DNA of 64,000 nt from NCBI GenBank assembly GCA_964488865.1, contig CAZAWR010000034.1, positions 1 through 64,000 on the forward strand. The letters run 5' to 3'. The translations under genes and the position numbers were made by a program. The notes beneath the pieces were generated by a model. That model was given only the letters and a program-made list of their open reading frames with translations, did no database searches and had not been told where the DNA came from. Below, one piece after another: positions 44,705-53,449 of this stretch. How positions within the stretch are numbered: the first letter of the stretch is position 1; each line of letters starts with the position of its first letter. Source of the stretch: MWCO01 sp964488865 (GTDB taxonomy: Bacteria; Myxococcota_A; Polyangia; Polyangiales; Polyangiaceae).

Positions 44705-46288
44705 TCACCATGGTTCGACCGGCTCCACGATCGGCCGGCTCTGCTTGCGAACCTCTGCCAGCAGCAGGGGCTTCCAGTCGGCGCACTTGCTGATGCGCAT
44801 CTGGCTATTGAAGTATTCCCTCGGGTACTCCCCGCTGGACGTCATGTACTGGTCCTGGCTGCTCACCGGGCTCGCCCCTTCGTGGAGGATGCCCTGGCTC
44901 CAGGACCAGCCGCCCGTGGCGCCGGCACCGCCACCGAGCAAGGCGAGGCTCAGCTTGGTCGTGAAGGCCTGAAATCCCTTCCGGATCAACACACCGCGCG
45001 CCACGAGGATGAGCAACGCGGAGGCCGCGAGCGTACCTGCCATCTTCATGCGCTCGTCCCCTTGAGACAGCACTCTGCCGGGAGAGTACTGCTGGTCCCA
45101 CCACGGGTCGACGAACCTTGGATCGTCCGGTTGCCCCGCCGGGTGCAAACCGAAGTAGACGTGAATGGGCGCCATCTCCCACTTGCAGAGGTCGAAGCCG
45201 TTCATCAGCCTGCGGGTCTCCAGGTCCTCGGAGTACCTGCGTGCGATCATCCAGTCCCAGATTCGATCGCGGAGCATCCCGCACGTGTAGTGGGCCATCG
45301 TGGGGAACGTGCCGGAAGCGGTGAAGCTCAACAGGTTGTTGAGCGGTCCGCACAGGTAGTCGGGCCAGAGAAGCCCAGGGAGGGTCCTGAACGACGAGTT
45401 GTACTGCCACTCTGGGTTCGTCAGCTCGAGCGATGCCGCCGCGCCGTCGAGTGCCGCGAACAGCCTGGCCCCGTTGTGCTGAACATCGAATTCGACGTAC
45501 GTGGCTTCGCTCACCGTCCCGTCCTGTCCCACAACGCCGCATCGAACCTTGAAGCTCACCTGGGACGCCTGGATGGTGTTCCAGGTGACGTTCGCATACC
45601 GCAGCACCCAGAGCGCGCACCCTTCCGCGTCGGCGGGCTGGTCCTGCGCCCCCTCCACGCTGAGCTGAGCGGCTCCTTTGGCAATGACATCGAGACGCAG
45701 CTTCGTGCCCTGGCAAGCCTTTCCTCCGGGCACGAGCTGCACCACCGCCCCCGCCTCCGAGGTCCCCGGCCTCCAGCCAGGCACCACGATCACCTTCACG
45801 AGGAAGCAGCGTGGCATGACCTCGACTTCCCCTTGCAATTCGATCCCGATCCCCTGCGGCGAGGAGGACGACGGGACCCTCACGCGAGCCTTCAGTGTGA
45901 GCTTGAGACGCTCCGGCACGTTTGCGGACGCGAGCAAGGGCCGTTCGTCCTTCGACCCAATCTCGTAACGCTTCTGGCCTGGCTCCTCGAAGTCAGGGTC
46001 CTCCCGTAGCTCGAACCGCTCCCCGTCACGGCCCGTGAACTGTACCTGATAGCTTTCCACCTGCACGTCCTGCATCGGCTCGTCTTCGTCCGGCGCATCG
46101 GATCGATGCAAAAAAAGGATGATGCCGAGCCGGTCCACGCCGTCTGCCACGAACTCACCCGGGCCCAATTCCACCCCGTCTCCCCACGTTCGCGTCGCGC
46201 CCTTCTCAACCTCGAACTTCGCCCGGACCTCGATCGGCGGACGAAGATAGTAGGCCATCTTCGTGCGGAAAACTCGCCCCGAGCCCAT
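44705..46288 (-). CDS. Ig-like/possible papain-like protein, unassigned cassette
   Basis: A 527-residue protein with a GGAGGAG site before the ATG. Residues ~15-270 are beta-rich, probably two Ig-like domains. Residues ~290-400 are helical with a Cys at the start of a helix (C336 in YTCGMLRDRIWDWM), a His in a strand (H376 in PIHVYFGLH) and an Asp (D394 in RFVDPWW), the order and spacing expected of a papain-like or transglutaminase-like catalytic triad. A hydrophobic hairpin (about 416-460) follows, then a tail with no known motif. No signal peptide. I cannot match it to a known family. Confidence 0.75.
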   Translation of the reverse strand: MGSGRVFRTKMAYYLRPPIEVRAKFEVEKGATRTWGDGVELGPGEFVADGVDRLGIILFLHRSDAPDEDEPMQDVQVESYQVQFTGRDGERFELREDPDFEEPGQKRYEIGSKDERPLLASANVPERLKLTLKARVRVPSSSSPQGIGIELQGEVEVMPRCFLVKVIVVPGWRPGTSEAGAVVQLVPGGKACQGTKLRLDVIAKGAAQLSVEGAQDQPADAEGCALWVLRYANVTWNTIQASQVSFKVRCGVVGQDGTVSEATYVEFDVQHNGARLFAALDGAAASLELTNPEWQYNSSFRTLPGLLWPDYLCGPLNNLLSFTASGTFPTMAHYTCGMLRDRIWDWMIARRYSEDLETRRLMNGFDLCKWEMAPIHVYFGLHPAGQPDDPRFVDPWWDQQYSPGRVLSQGDERMKMAGTLAASALLILVARGVLIRKGFQAFTTKLSLALLGGGAGATGGWSWSQGILHEGASPVSSQDQYMTSSGEYPREYFNSQMRISKCADWKPLLLAEVRKQSRPIVEPVEPW

Positions 46289-46310
46289 TATCGACTCCTC
46301 CGCCGCACAC

Positions 46311-48668
46311 TCATGGCCCCTCCACCGCTTCGCACCCGATCTCCAGCTCGATCTCCCCGTTCGTCATCAGCCACTCATCCGGGATCCGCACGCCCGGGAG
46401 CACCTTCGGGTGGACGCGCCACGTCAACCCCCCATCGTCCGTCGTCGGTGCGTCGAACTCGAGATAGGGAGGCATGGCCTGGATGGGCTGCCAAATCACC
46501 GGGTAAGGAGGACGGACAGGCTCGACGCTCTCCGGCGTGTGGAAGTACAGGACCACCTCACCGAGCAGCCACTGCTTCGCCTTCTTGTCGTACCGCACGC
46601 AGAAGGTGGGGCGGGCAGGATTGGCAGGCAGACGACGTTCGCCGTGCACGACCTCTGCGGCCAGAATGAGGTCGGCGATGAGATGCAGCGTCACCGGAGC
46701 ACTGATCAGGCCAGTCCCTGCCGAGACCTGCACCACGCACGTGGGAGGGATGACCACGTCCGTGCCAAGCTTCGGAAGAAAGCTCACCTGCGCGCAACGC
46801 TCGCCGTGGGCCATGCCCATGTCCTGGCACGCCACCACGTTCTGGGCGCTCAACAGACTGAACTGGATGGTCGGGTCGCCCTGGGGGAAGGGCCCCTTTC
46901 CCACCTGCTCGCAGTGTGCATAGACGAAGATCGCTTGGGTCTTTTGCGGGTCGAGCGTTGTGGACATCATTCCCGTCGCGTCCACCGTGCGGACCACCAC
47001 GAGGAAGGCGCTCTGCGGAGGTGGACCCTCGTTCGCCGCGGTGGTGCCGGGGGGGGCCGTGATGAAGACCCTCACCACCTCGACGCCATTGATGATCATC
47101 GTGACCACTGTGGTCGCCACGCCGGAAATGACCACGGCGAAGCCCGGCGTCCTCAACCCGTCGTTGAGGTTGAACGGGTCTCGAAGAAAGTCGTCGGCCC
47201 ACGCGGTGCCAGGCCACCCCATGATCACGGCGGTTGCACCAAGCATCAAGCAAGCCACTGCGGCTCCCGTGGCGGCGCGAGCAGCAGGCGGCTCGTTCTT
47301 CGGCGTCCGCAGGACCAGGTAGGAGAGCACCAGTCCTATCAGCACATTCCACCGCAGCAGTGGGTACTGGTTTACGCCGAACACGTAGTACAGGACGAGT
47401 GCCGTGAAGAACGGGATGGCAAGCCCCACGCCCACGATGATCGGTCGCGGGATGTGCTTGCGCACCGCCTGCAACGGCAAGAGCATCATGTCGACGGGAC
47501 GGCGAAGCCAAATGAAGAGCAGCGGAATCACCGTCATCAGCCCAGGGGTGACGAAGTCCAATCCCTCGCGCTGGGAAAGGAACACCGTGTCGTACTGGAG
47601 GGTGAGGGCGACAAACGCGAAGACGATCACTCCGAGGATCTTCAGCACCAGAGGGATCTTCCGAAAGAGGTCATGGAGCTTCCGCGAGAAGGGAAGCAGC
47701 ACGACCAGAATGCCCATCAGCACCACGGGCGTGACGAGGTCAAGCCACGACTCCCGCTGTGCCGGCCCAAGAATCGCGAGCTTCGGCAGACCGCGAACGG
47801 ACGAGTAGGCAAACCAGGTCCACCCGCTGACGATGCCCCCCACCACGGCGAAGGTGTCCCACCATTTCTGCGACCGCTGCCCAAGAGGCTTGTGCTTGTC
47901 GTCGTCGAGACTCGAAGCGGTTGCCGGCGATTCGTCACTGCGAGTCAAAGAGGTCTGGGGCGCCGGTCCTGGAGGTAACGGTGCGTTCACCCAGGTCTGC
48001 CCGTTCCAGGCAACCCAGCCCTCGCCCAGGCCACGAGGTTTCCACCATACGCCGTGTGGGTCCTGCACCTTGACCTGCTCGAGCTGCTCCGCATACGACG
48101 CCGAGGAGAGTTGCCCCATCGCACGCTGCGCCGTGAGGCTTTGCACGTGGGCCTCTGCCGCCATCAACCAACCGGGGATGGTCGTTGCGGCGTGGGGAGG
48201 CGGCGGGTAGCGCACCGGGGGTGAGGCGTACGCAAGCGCAGGTGCAGCCGGCAACACGGCGACCTGTTGTGCCGCAGCTGGATGGGCCTGGGGGCCTTGC
48301 GGCGGTCCGACCTGCTGCTGCGGAGCGTAGTGGGGGCCGTGTAGCGCAGCTGGCTGCGGAACATGCTGCGCGGCGTACGCGGGAGAGGGCTGGACGGCAA
48401 CACCGTCGGGGACCGTGTGCGGCACCACGGGACCCTGCACGCCGGCAGGTGGCTGGACCGGCGCATCCCAGGGAGGCATTGCCCCCTGCCACTGCCTACC
48501 ATCCCACACGAACCACGCACCCGTCGCGTCGAGCCTCCACCTCCTGCCTTGCGCGTCCACGCACGCGAACTGCTCCAGCGCCGCCAAGAATTGGTGTGGA
48601 CTCACATGCCCAACGACTTGCGCCATCACAAGCTGCTCGAACCGGGCCTGGAGTTCGCGAAAGGTCAT
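46311..48668 (-). CDS. Multi-pass membrane protein with two WxxW-type N-terminal motifs, unassigned cassette
   Basis: A 785-residue protein. Two similar ~60-residue modules in the first ~235 residues each have a helix pair followed by D-x-x-G-x-x-W...G-x-W-x-x-W-x-G-x-x-W...PP (VDAQGRRWRLDATGAWFVWDG; QDPHGVWWKPRGLGEGWVAWNG). Between them is a Pro/Gln/Ala-rich linker. Eight transmembrane helices follow (about 265-560), then a ~220-residue C-terminal beta region (FLVVVRTVDATG..., with Cys). Its C-terminal beta region resembles that of the next gene in general layout. It is first in the cassette; the three genes have 22-bp gaps. Confidence 0.8.
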   Translation of the reverse strand: MTFRELQARFEQLVMAQVVGHVSPHQFLAALEQFACVDAQGRRWRLDATGAWFVWDGRQWQGAMPPWDAPVQPPAGVQGPVVPHTVPDGVAVQPSPAYAAQHVPQPAALHGPHYAPQQQVGPPQGPQAHPAAAQQVAVLPAAPALAYASPPVRYPPPPHAATTIPGWLMAAEAHVQSLTAQRAMGQLSSASYAEQLEQVKVQDPHGVWWKPRGLGEGWVAWNGQTWVNAPLPPGPAPQTSLTRSDESPATASSLDDDKHKPLGQRSQKWWDTFAVVGGIVSGWTWFAYSSVRGLPKLAILGPAQRESWLDLVTPVVLMGILVVLLPFSRKLHDLFRKIPLVLKILGVIVFAFVALTLQYDTVFLSQREGLDFVTPGLMTVIPLLFIWLRRPVDMMLLPLQAVRKHIPRPIIVGVGLAIPFFTALVLYYVFGVNQYPLLRWNVLIGLVLSYLVLRTPKNEPPAARAATGAAVACLMLGATAVIMGWPGTAWADDFLRDPFNLNDGLRTPGFAVVISGVATTVVTMIINGVEVVRVFITAPPGTTAANEGPPPQSAFLVVVRTVDATGMMSTTLDPQKTQAIFVYAHCEQVGKGPFPQGDPTIQFSLLSAQNVVACQDMGMAHGERCAQVSFLPKLGTDVVIPPTCVVQVSAGTGLISAPVTLHLIADLILAAEVVHGERRLPANPARPTFCVRYDKKAKQWLLGEVVLYFHTPESVEPVRPPYPVIWQPIQAMPPYLEFDAPTTDDGGLTWRVHPKVLPGVRIPDEWLMTNGEIELEIGCEAVEGP

Positions 48669-48820
48669 GGGAGCTCAGCGATGGGAAAACGTTGCGCCGA
48701 GTGTACCTCGGATCGACCCACGGTGGCTTGGCTGCGGAGACGACCTCGCGAATCCACTTCGCGACTGCCTCAGGTGGACGCAACGGCAACGCGCGGCCGC
48801 CTACGCAAACACAACCATCT

Positions 48821-48867
48821 GCGACCGTTCGCGGAATCTGCGGCCAACCCAAAGCCGCAGGGGTCGC
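48821..48867 (-). terminator. Nested hairpin after mmdB
   Basis: Just after the mmdB stop codon, CTGCGGC and GCCGCAG (48838-48860) form a 7-bp stem inside an outer GCGACC/GGTCGC pair (48821-48867). There is no T-run. It is the likely end of the decarboxylase operon transcript, but only a candidate. Confidence 0.42.
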
Positions 48868-48868
48868 T

Positions 48869-49987
48869 CTACTGTACAAGTGCCAGAAAGGCACCCGCAG
48901 CCACGGCGGTCCCGATGACGCCCGCGACGTTCGGCCCCATCGCGTGCATCAGAAGGTAGTTATTCGGGTCTTCTTCTTGGGCAACGTTGTGGGCCACCCG
49001 GGCCGCCATGGGCACGGCGGACACACCGGCCGCGCCGATCAGGGGGTTGACCGGCTTTCCTGGCAGACGGCACATCAGCTTGCCGAGCAGTACGCCCCCG
49101 GCAGTGGACAGCGCGAAGGCCACGCATCCAAGACCGAGAATCATCAGCGTGCGAACGTGCAAGAAGGTGTCGCCACTCATGGTCATGCCCACGCACAGCC
49201 CGAGCAGGATCGTGATCACGTCGATGAGCTCGTTCTGCGCGGCACGGGAGAGGCGTCCGGTCACGCCACACTCACGCAGGAGGTTGCCGAACATCAGCAG
49301 CCCGATGAGGGCGGTGGACGTGGGCACCAGCAGGGCGCACACGACGGTCACGACGATCGGGAATGCGATCCTCAGCCACTTCGGAACGGACGACGAGTCT
49401 TCCATCCGGATGGCGCGTTCACGCTTGGTGGTGAGGGCGCGCATGATGGGTGGCTGGATGACGGGCACCAGCGCCATGTAGCTGTAGGCGGCCACAGCGA
49501 TGGGGCCCATCAGGTGCGGGGCGAGTTTGGCGGACAGGTAGATGGAAGTCGGTCCGTCGGCGCCACCGATGATGCCCACGGCCGCGGCCTCCTGGGGAGT
49601 GAAGCCGAGGGCGCGGGCGCCGAGGAACGTGGCGACGACACCGAACTGCGCGGCCCCTCCCAGAAACAGCGTCTTGGGGTTCTGGAGCAAGGGGCCGAAA
49701 TCCGTCAGAGCACCGAGCCCGAGAAAGACGAGGGGGGGAAAGATCTCGAACCGGATGCCGAAGCCCAGATAGTAAAACAGGCCTCCGATCTCCTCGCCGT
49801 GCGGGGCCGCCATCAGCCCGTTGAGGGGCAGATTGACCATCATCGCGCCGAAGCCGATCGGGACGAGCAGCAAGGGTTCGAACTTGCGGGCGATGGCCAG
49901 CCACAGCAAGACCGCAGCCACGAGCAGCATGCAGGCTTCTCGCCACGTCAGATGGGCGAACCCCGTGCTCTGGAGCAGCTCCAACAC
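48869..49987 (-). CDS. mmdB: Na+-pumping decarboxylase beta subunit
   Basis: The GTG at 49987 has an AGGAGG site and begins one base after the BCCP stop. The 372-residue protein has ~10 transmembrane helices and the conserved core of OadB/MmdB/GcdB: GGADGPTSIYLSAKLAP, with the Asp needed for Na+ translocation, and NELIDVITILLGLCVG, and LIGAAGVSAVPMAARV. It decarboxylates the carboxybiotin on the carrier subunit and couples this to Na+ export. It closes the A-D-C-B operon. Confidence 0.93.
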   Translation of the reverse strand: MLELLQSTGFAHLTWREACMLLVAAVLLWLAIARKFEPLLLVPIGFGAMMVNLPLNGLMAAPHGEEIGGLFYYLGFGIRFEIFPPLVFLGLGALTDFGPLLQNPKTLFLGGAAQFGVVATFLGARALGFTPQEAAAVGIIGGADGPTSIYLSAKLAPHLMGPIAVAAYSYMALVPVIQPPIMRALTTKRERAIRMEDSSSVPKWLRIAFPIVVTVVCALLVPTSTALIGLLMFGNLLRECGVTGRLSRAAQNELIDVITILLGLCVGMTMSGDTFLHVRTLMILGLGCVAFALSTAGGVLLGKLMCRLPGKPVNPLIGAAGVSAVPMAARVAHNVAQEEDPNNYLLMHAMGPNVAGVIGTAVAAGAFLALVQ

Positions 49988-49988
49988 G

Positions 49989-50402
49989 TCATGCCTCCTC
50001 TTCGTACTCGAACAGGGGCTGGCCCACGCGCACCGCATCGCCAGGGCTCACCGCCACCTTGGCGATCGTCCCCGAACGGGGCGCGTAGATGTACGTGTCC
50101 ATCTTCATCGCATCCATCAACAGCACCGGCGCCTTGGCTTCGACGTGGCCGCCAGCCTGGACGAACACCTTCTGGACCGTACCGGCGATTGGCGCCGTGA
50201 TCGCATTGGGGTCGTGGTGCCCGTTGCCGGCGGGACGAGCCGGGACCGAGGGCAACGGCGACCTCGGCACCGTCTCCGGCGACTTCGGAGCAGCCTTCGA
50301 CCCACCATTGTGCACGCCTCCGTTTTGCGCGTCGTCGTCCGACAGCACCTCCACGGTCACGTCGTATACCTTGTCGTTTACCTTGATTCGTAGCGTTTTC
50401 AT
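49989..50402 (-). CDS. mmdC: Biotin carboxyl carrier subunit
   Basis: A 137-residue carrier from the ATG at 50402. An N-terminal basic strand domain (MKTLRIKVNDKVYDVTVEVL), a Pro/Ala/Gly linker and a biotinyl domain ending with LLMDAMKMDTYI, where the Lys is biotinylated, and YAPRSGTIAKVAVSPGDAVRVGQPLFEYE. It shuttles carboxyl groups from the carboxyltransferase to the beta subunit. Overlaps the upstream gamma gene by ATGA. Confidence 0.92.
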   Translation of the reverse strand: MKTLRIKVNDKVYDVTVEVLSDDDAQNGGVHNGGSKAAPKSPETVPRSPLPSVPARPAGNGHHDPNAITAPIAGTVQKVFVQAGGHVEAKAPVLLMDAMKMDTYIYAPRSGTIAKVAVSPGDAVRVGQPLFEYEEEA

Positions 50403-50734
50403 CGGCGTGGCCCCACGCGGTGAGAGAGCATGATGTCCATCCGGCCCGCGCTCGACCACCCGGGGTGGTCCGCGTCGCGGTGCAGACGGACGCGATGAAT
50501 GACAGCGTTATTGCCCAACGCCTCCGTGGCGGCAGCGGCGAGCACGGCGATGATCTCGGGGGACAGCCCCTCGTCGTCTTCCCCACTTCCTTGCCCCTCG
50601 GAAGCCTCCAGCACCGTCGCGACGGACCTCTCCGCCAGGCGCGACAGGGTGTGGATGAGGGTGACGAGCACAGTCATGACGGCCATGACGGCCGTAAAGA
50701 CCGTGAGGGACATCAGAAGGTCGGACGTGCTCAT
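50399..50734 (-). CDS. mmdD: Na+-pumping decarboxylase gamma/delta-type subunit
   Basis: A 111-residue protein with one N-terminal transmembrane helix (MSLTVFTAVMAVMTVLVTLIHTL), a charged middle and a C-terminal motif IIAVLAAAATEALGN...WSSAGRMDIM typical of OadG/MmdD/GcdD. It anchors the complex. Both junctions with neighbours are 4-bp ATGA overlaps, so the operon is tightly coupled. Confidence 0.88.
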   Translation of the reverse strand: MSTSDLLMSLTVFTAVMAVMTVLVTLIHTLSRLAERSVATVLEASEGQGSGEDDEGLSPEIIAVLAAAATEALGNNAVIHRVRLHRDADHPGWSSAGRMDIMLSHRVGPRR

Positions 50735-52314
50735 AGCGGAATGTTCCCGTGCTTCTTGTTGGGCCGCAGGACCCGCTTGTCCGCGTTCGTGGCGAGCCAC
50801 TGGCCCAGCAACCTTCGCGTCCACGCAGGCTGGATGACGTCGTCCACGTGCAACGATTCGGCCGCACGATAGGGGTTCGCGTGAGTGCGACGGTAGTCGG
50901 CGATGGCTTGCTCGAGCGCCGCGGGGTCGTCGAGCAAGTTCTTGTTCAGGACGCGCACGGCGGCCTCGGGCCCCATGACCGCGATCTCCGCCGAAGGCCA
51001 GGCCAGCACGATGTCGGCCCCCATGTCCTTGGAGCACATCGCGAGGTAAGCTCCACCGTACGCCTTGCGAACGATGAGTGTGACCTTCGGCACGGTCGCC
51101 GACCCGTAGGCGAACAACATCTTCGCGCCGTGGCGGATGATGCCCCCATGCTCCTGGTCCACGCCGGGAAGGAACCCCGGAACGTCGACGAGCGTGAGCA
51201 AGGGCACGTTGTACACGTTGCACGTACGGATGAACCGCGCCGCCTTGTCCGACGCGTTGATGTCGAGCGTCCCGGCCATCACCGCGGGCTGGTTCGCCAC
51301 GATGCCCACGACCATCCCGCAGAGGCGGCCGAACCCGATGAGGATGTTCGGGGCAAAGGTGGGCTGCAGCTCGAAGAAGTCCCCGTAGTCGACGATGCGC
51401 TCGATCAGCGTGTGCATGTCATAGGGCTTGCGCGGATCCTCGGGCAACAGGTCGTCGAAGACCGGGTCATCGACCAGCGGGGCCTCGAAGGGCAACTCGG
51501 GCGGCGGCTCGAGGTTGTTGGAAGGGAGATAGGACAGCAGAAGCTTGACCTTCGCGATCGCGTCGTCCTCGGAGTCGGCAACCAGATGCACGTTGCCCGA
51601 CACGGACGCGTGCACGTGGGCTCCCCCGAGGGCCTCCTCGGAAATGTCCTCGCCGGTCACCGCGCGAATGACCGTCGGACCGGTGATGAACATGTGGGCG
51701 GTCTGGTCGACCATGATGACGAAATCCGTGAGCGCGGGAGAGTAGGCCGCCCCCCCGGCGCAAGGCCCCGCGACCACGGAGATCTGTGGAACCACACCCG
51801 ACAGCATCGTGTTGAAGTAGAAGACCTTTCCGTAGCCGGAGAGCGAGTGAACGCCCTCCTGGATCCGCGCACCGCCCGAGTCGTTGAACCCCACCACCGG
51901 GGCACCGATGCGCAGCGCGCGCTGACACAACTCCACGATCTTCTGGGCATGCCTCTCTCCGAGCGTGCCCCCTGCCACGGTCAGGTCCTGCGCGAAGGCA
52001 AGGACGTTCCGCCCATCCACCTCACCCTTGCCCACCACGACGCCGTCGCCCGCAAGCTCCTTGCCGGCGAGCGCATCGCAACGATGCTTGGCGAACATGC
52101 CCAGCTCGAGAAACGTCTCCGGATCGAACAGTCGATCGATCCGCTCTCGAGCCGTCAGCTTGCCGCGCTTGTGCTGCTTGTCCACCGCCGCGGGGCCTCC
52201 CCCCGCCTCGATGCGCGCACGCGTCTCGTGGAGAAGCTGAAGCCCGGTGCTCTCCGCACCGTGTTCCCGAGGGACCTCGCCGCCGGAACCCGTACGTACG
52301 TTCCGCTCGTTCAT
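50731..52314 (-). CDS. mmdA: Methylmalonyl-CoA decarboxylase carboxyltransferase alpha subunit
   Basis: About 527 residues from the ATG at 52314, chosen because a GAGG site precedes it; the ATG at 52353 is an alternative. It is the carboxyltransferase of the propionyl-CoA carboxylase beta/MmdA family: GARIQEGVHSLSGYG, SVVAGPCAGGAAYSPALTDF, the C-terminal GFLPGVDQEHGGIIRHGAKMLFAYG and AYGGAYLAMCSKDMGAD. It moves the carboxyl of an acyl-CoA, most likely methylmalonyl-CoA, to biotin. Glutaconyl-CoA enzymes are longer (about 587). The operon contains no biotin carboxylase, so it works in the decarboxylation direction. Confidence 0.92.
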   Translation of the reverse strand: MNERNVRTGSGGEVPREHGAESTGLQLLHETRARIEAGGGPAAVDKQHKRGKLTARERIDRLFDPETFLELGMFAKHRCDALAGKELAGDGVVVGKGEVDGRNVLAFAQDLTVAGGTLGERHAQKIVELCQRALRIGAPVVGFNDSGGARIQEGVHSLSGYGKVFYFNTMLSGVVPQISVVAGPCAGGAAYSPALTDFVIMVDQTAHMFITGPTVIRAVTGEDISEEALGGAHVHASVSGNVHLVADSEDDAIAKVKLLLSYLPSNNLEPPPELPFEAPLVDDPVFDDLLPEDPRKPYDMHTLIERIVDYGDFFELQPTFAPNILIGFGRLCGMVVGIVANQPAVMAGTLDINASDKAARFIRTCNVYNVPLLTLVDVPGFLPGVDQEHGGIIRHGAKMLFAYGSATVPKVTLIVRKAYGGAYLAMCSKDMGADIVLAWPSAEIAVMGPEAAVRVLNKNLLDDPAALEQAIADYRRTHANPYRAAESLHVDDVIQPAWTRRLLGQWLATNADKRVLRPNKKHGNIPL

Positions 52315-52347
52315 CTCGTCGATGCCTCGTTCAAGGCCCGGGGACGT

Positions 52348-52392
52348 CCGCAAACCGCTTCGCCCGTGTGTGAGCGATCAGCGGGTTTGCGG
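52348..52392 (-). promoter_or_regulatory. Hairpin/dyad upstream of mmdA
   Basis: CCGCAAACC (52348-52356) and GGTTTGCGG (52384-52392) form a perfect 9-bp inverted repeat, 34 to 78 bp before the mmdA ATG on its strand. A third copy of GCAAACC follows (52399-52405). It could be an operator for a regulator such as the upstream REC proteins or an RNA hairpin in the leader. Confidence 0.48.
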
Positions 52393-52543
52393 TACGCGGC
52401 AAACCGGGCACGCGTTGACCATGCGTCCCAGCCGGTCGCAACGCCAGCGTGGTTTCGTGGAAGCTACCGTAGCAATCTTTGCGATCGGTGAAACGCGTGG
52501 ACACGTACCATGTACACGCGCGATCGCAAGGTCGATCGGACGA

Positions 52544-53425
52544 TCAGACCTCGCCCATGTACTGCGCGATCTCCGTCAGAAGATCCTTGTCACGGACGAT
52601 GCCCACGACCTCCCCCCGCTCTCGCACGGGAAGGTTGATGCGACTCTCCGTCACCATCAGGTTCACGACTTCCATCAAGGGCGTGTCCGTCGTCACGTAG
52701 CACGGTTCGTCCACGAGATCCGCCACCCGCAGGTTCCCTATCGTCTTGCACTGCGCGAGGAACATCCCCGTGAAGTACGACGAGTACGGGGAGTCTCGCA
52801 GGAAGGCGGGGAGCACGAGACGGACGATGTCCGCGATCCGCAGCAACCCGACGAACTTGTCTCGGCGGTCGAAGACGAGCACGGAGCGATGTCCCTGCTC
52901 TGCGACCCTGCCGGAAACCTTCATCGAGAAGGACTCCTGGATCGCGCGAACCGCAGCACCGAGCGGCTCGTCATCGTAGACGCGCCCGTACGAGTCGATG
53001 GGGACCATCAACTCGCCCACGGAGCGCTCACGCAAGGCCTCGTGATGCTCCTTCGCCAGCAAGCGACGGATACGCAGGGCGAGCTTGTCGATGTCCGCCG
53101 GCTTCTGGAGGAAGTCGACGATCTCGAGGCTGATCCCCGCCATCGCGTCCTGGAAGGAGCCGTGTCCCGTCAGGATGAGCACCGGCAACGCAGGGTGGTC
53201 CCGACGGATCGCGGTCAGCGTCTCGATGCCGTCCATGCCCTCCATCTTCAGGTCGAGCACGACGACGTCGGGGACCTTCTCTTTTACGCGGAGCAAGGCT
53301 TGTTCGCCGCTCGACGCCTCGACGACGTCGAACCCGCGGCGGGACAGCACGCGGGAGGTGACGGCACGGAAGTCTGCCTCGTCGTCCACGAGCAGCAGCT
53401 GGATGTTCTTCATCTCTGCGTTCAT
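52544..53425 (-). CDS. Response regulator with CBS pair
   Basis: A 293-residue protein. REC domain 1-125: LLLVDDEADFRAVTSRVLSRRGFDVVEASSGEQAL..., phospho-acceptor Asp in VVVLDLKMEG and Lys in LQKPADIDKL. Two CBS domains follow (about 140-290), with MVPIDSYGRVYDDEPLGAAVRAI and YFTGMFLAQCKTIGNLRVADL segments. CBS pairs bind adenosine nucleotides, suggesting that energy status modulates output. It has no DNA-binding domain. It lies between the Na+ transporter and the decarboxylase operon on the same strand. Confidence 0.88.
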   Translation of the reverse strand: MNAEMKNIQLLLVDDEADFRAVTSRVLSRRGFDVVEASSGEQALLRVKEKVPDVVVLDLKMEGMDGIETLTAIRRDHPALPVLILTGHGSFQDAMAGISLEIVDFLQKPADIDKLALRIRRLLAKEHHEALRERSVGELMVPIDSYGRVYDDEPLGAAVRAIQESFSMKVSGRVAEQGHRSVLVFDRRDKFVGLLRIADIVRLVLPAFLRDSPYSSYFTGMFLAQCKTIGNLRVADLVDEPCYVTTDTPLMEVVNLMVTESRINLPVRERGEVVGIVRDKDLLTEIAQYMGEV

Positions 53426-53449
53426 GATCGCACCTCGTGGGCAGAGCCG

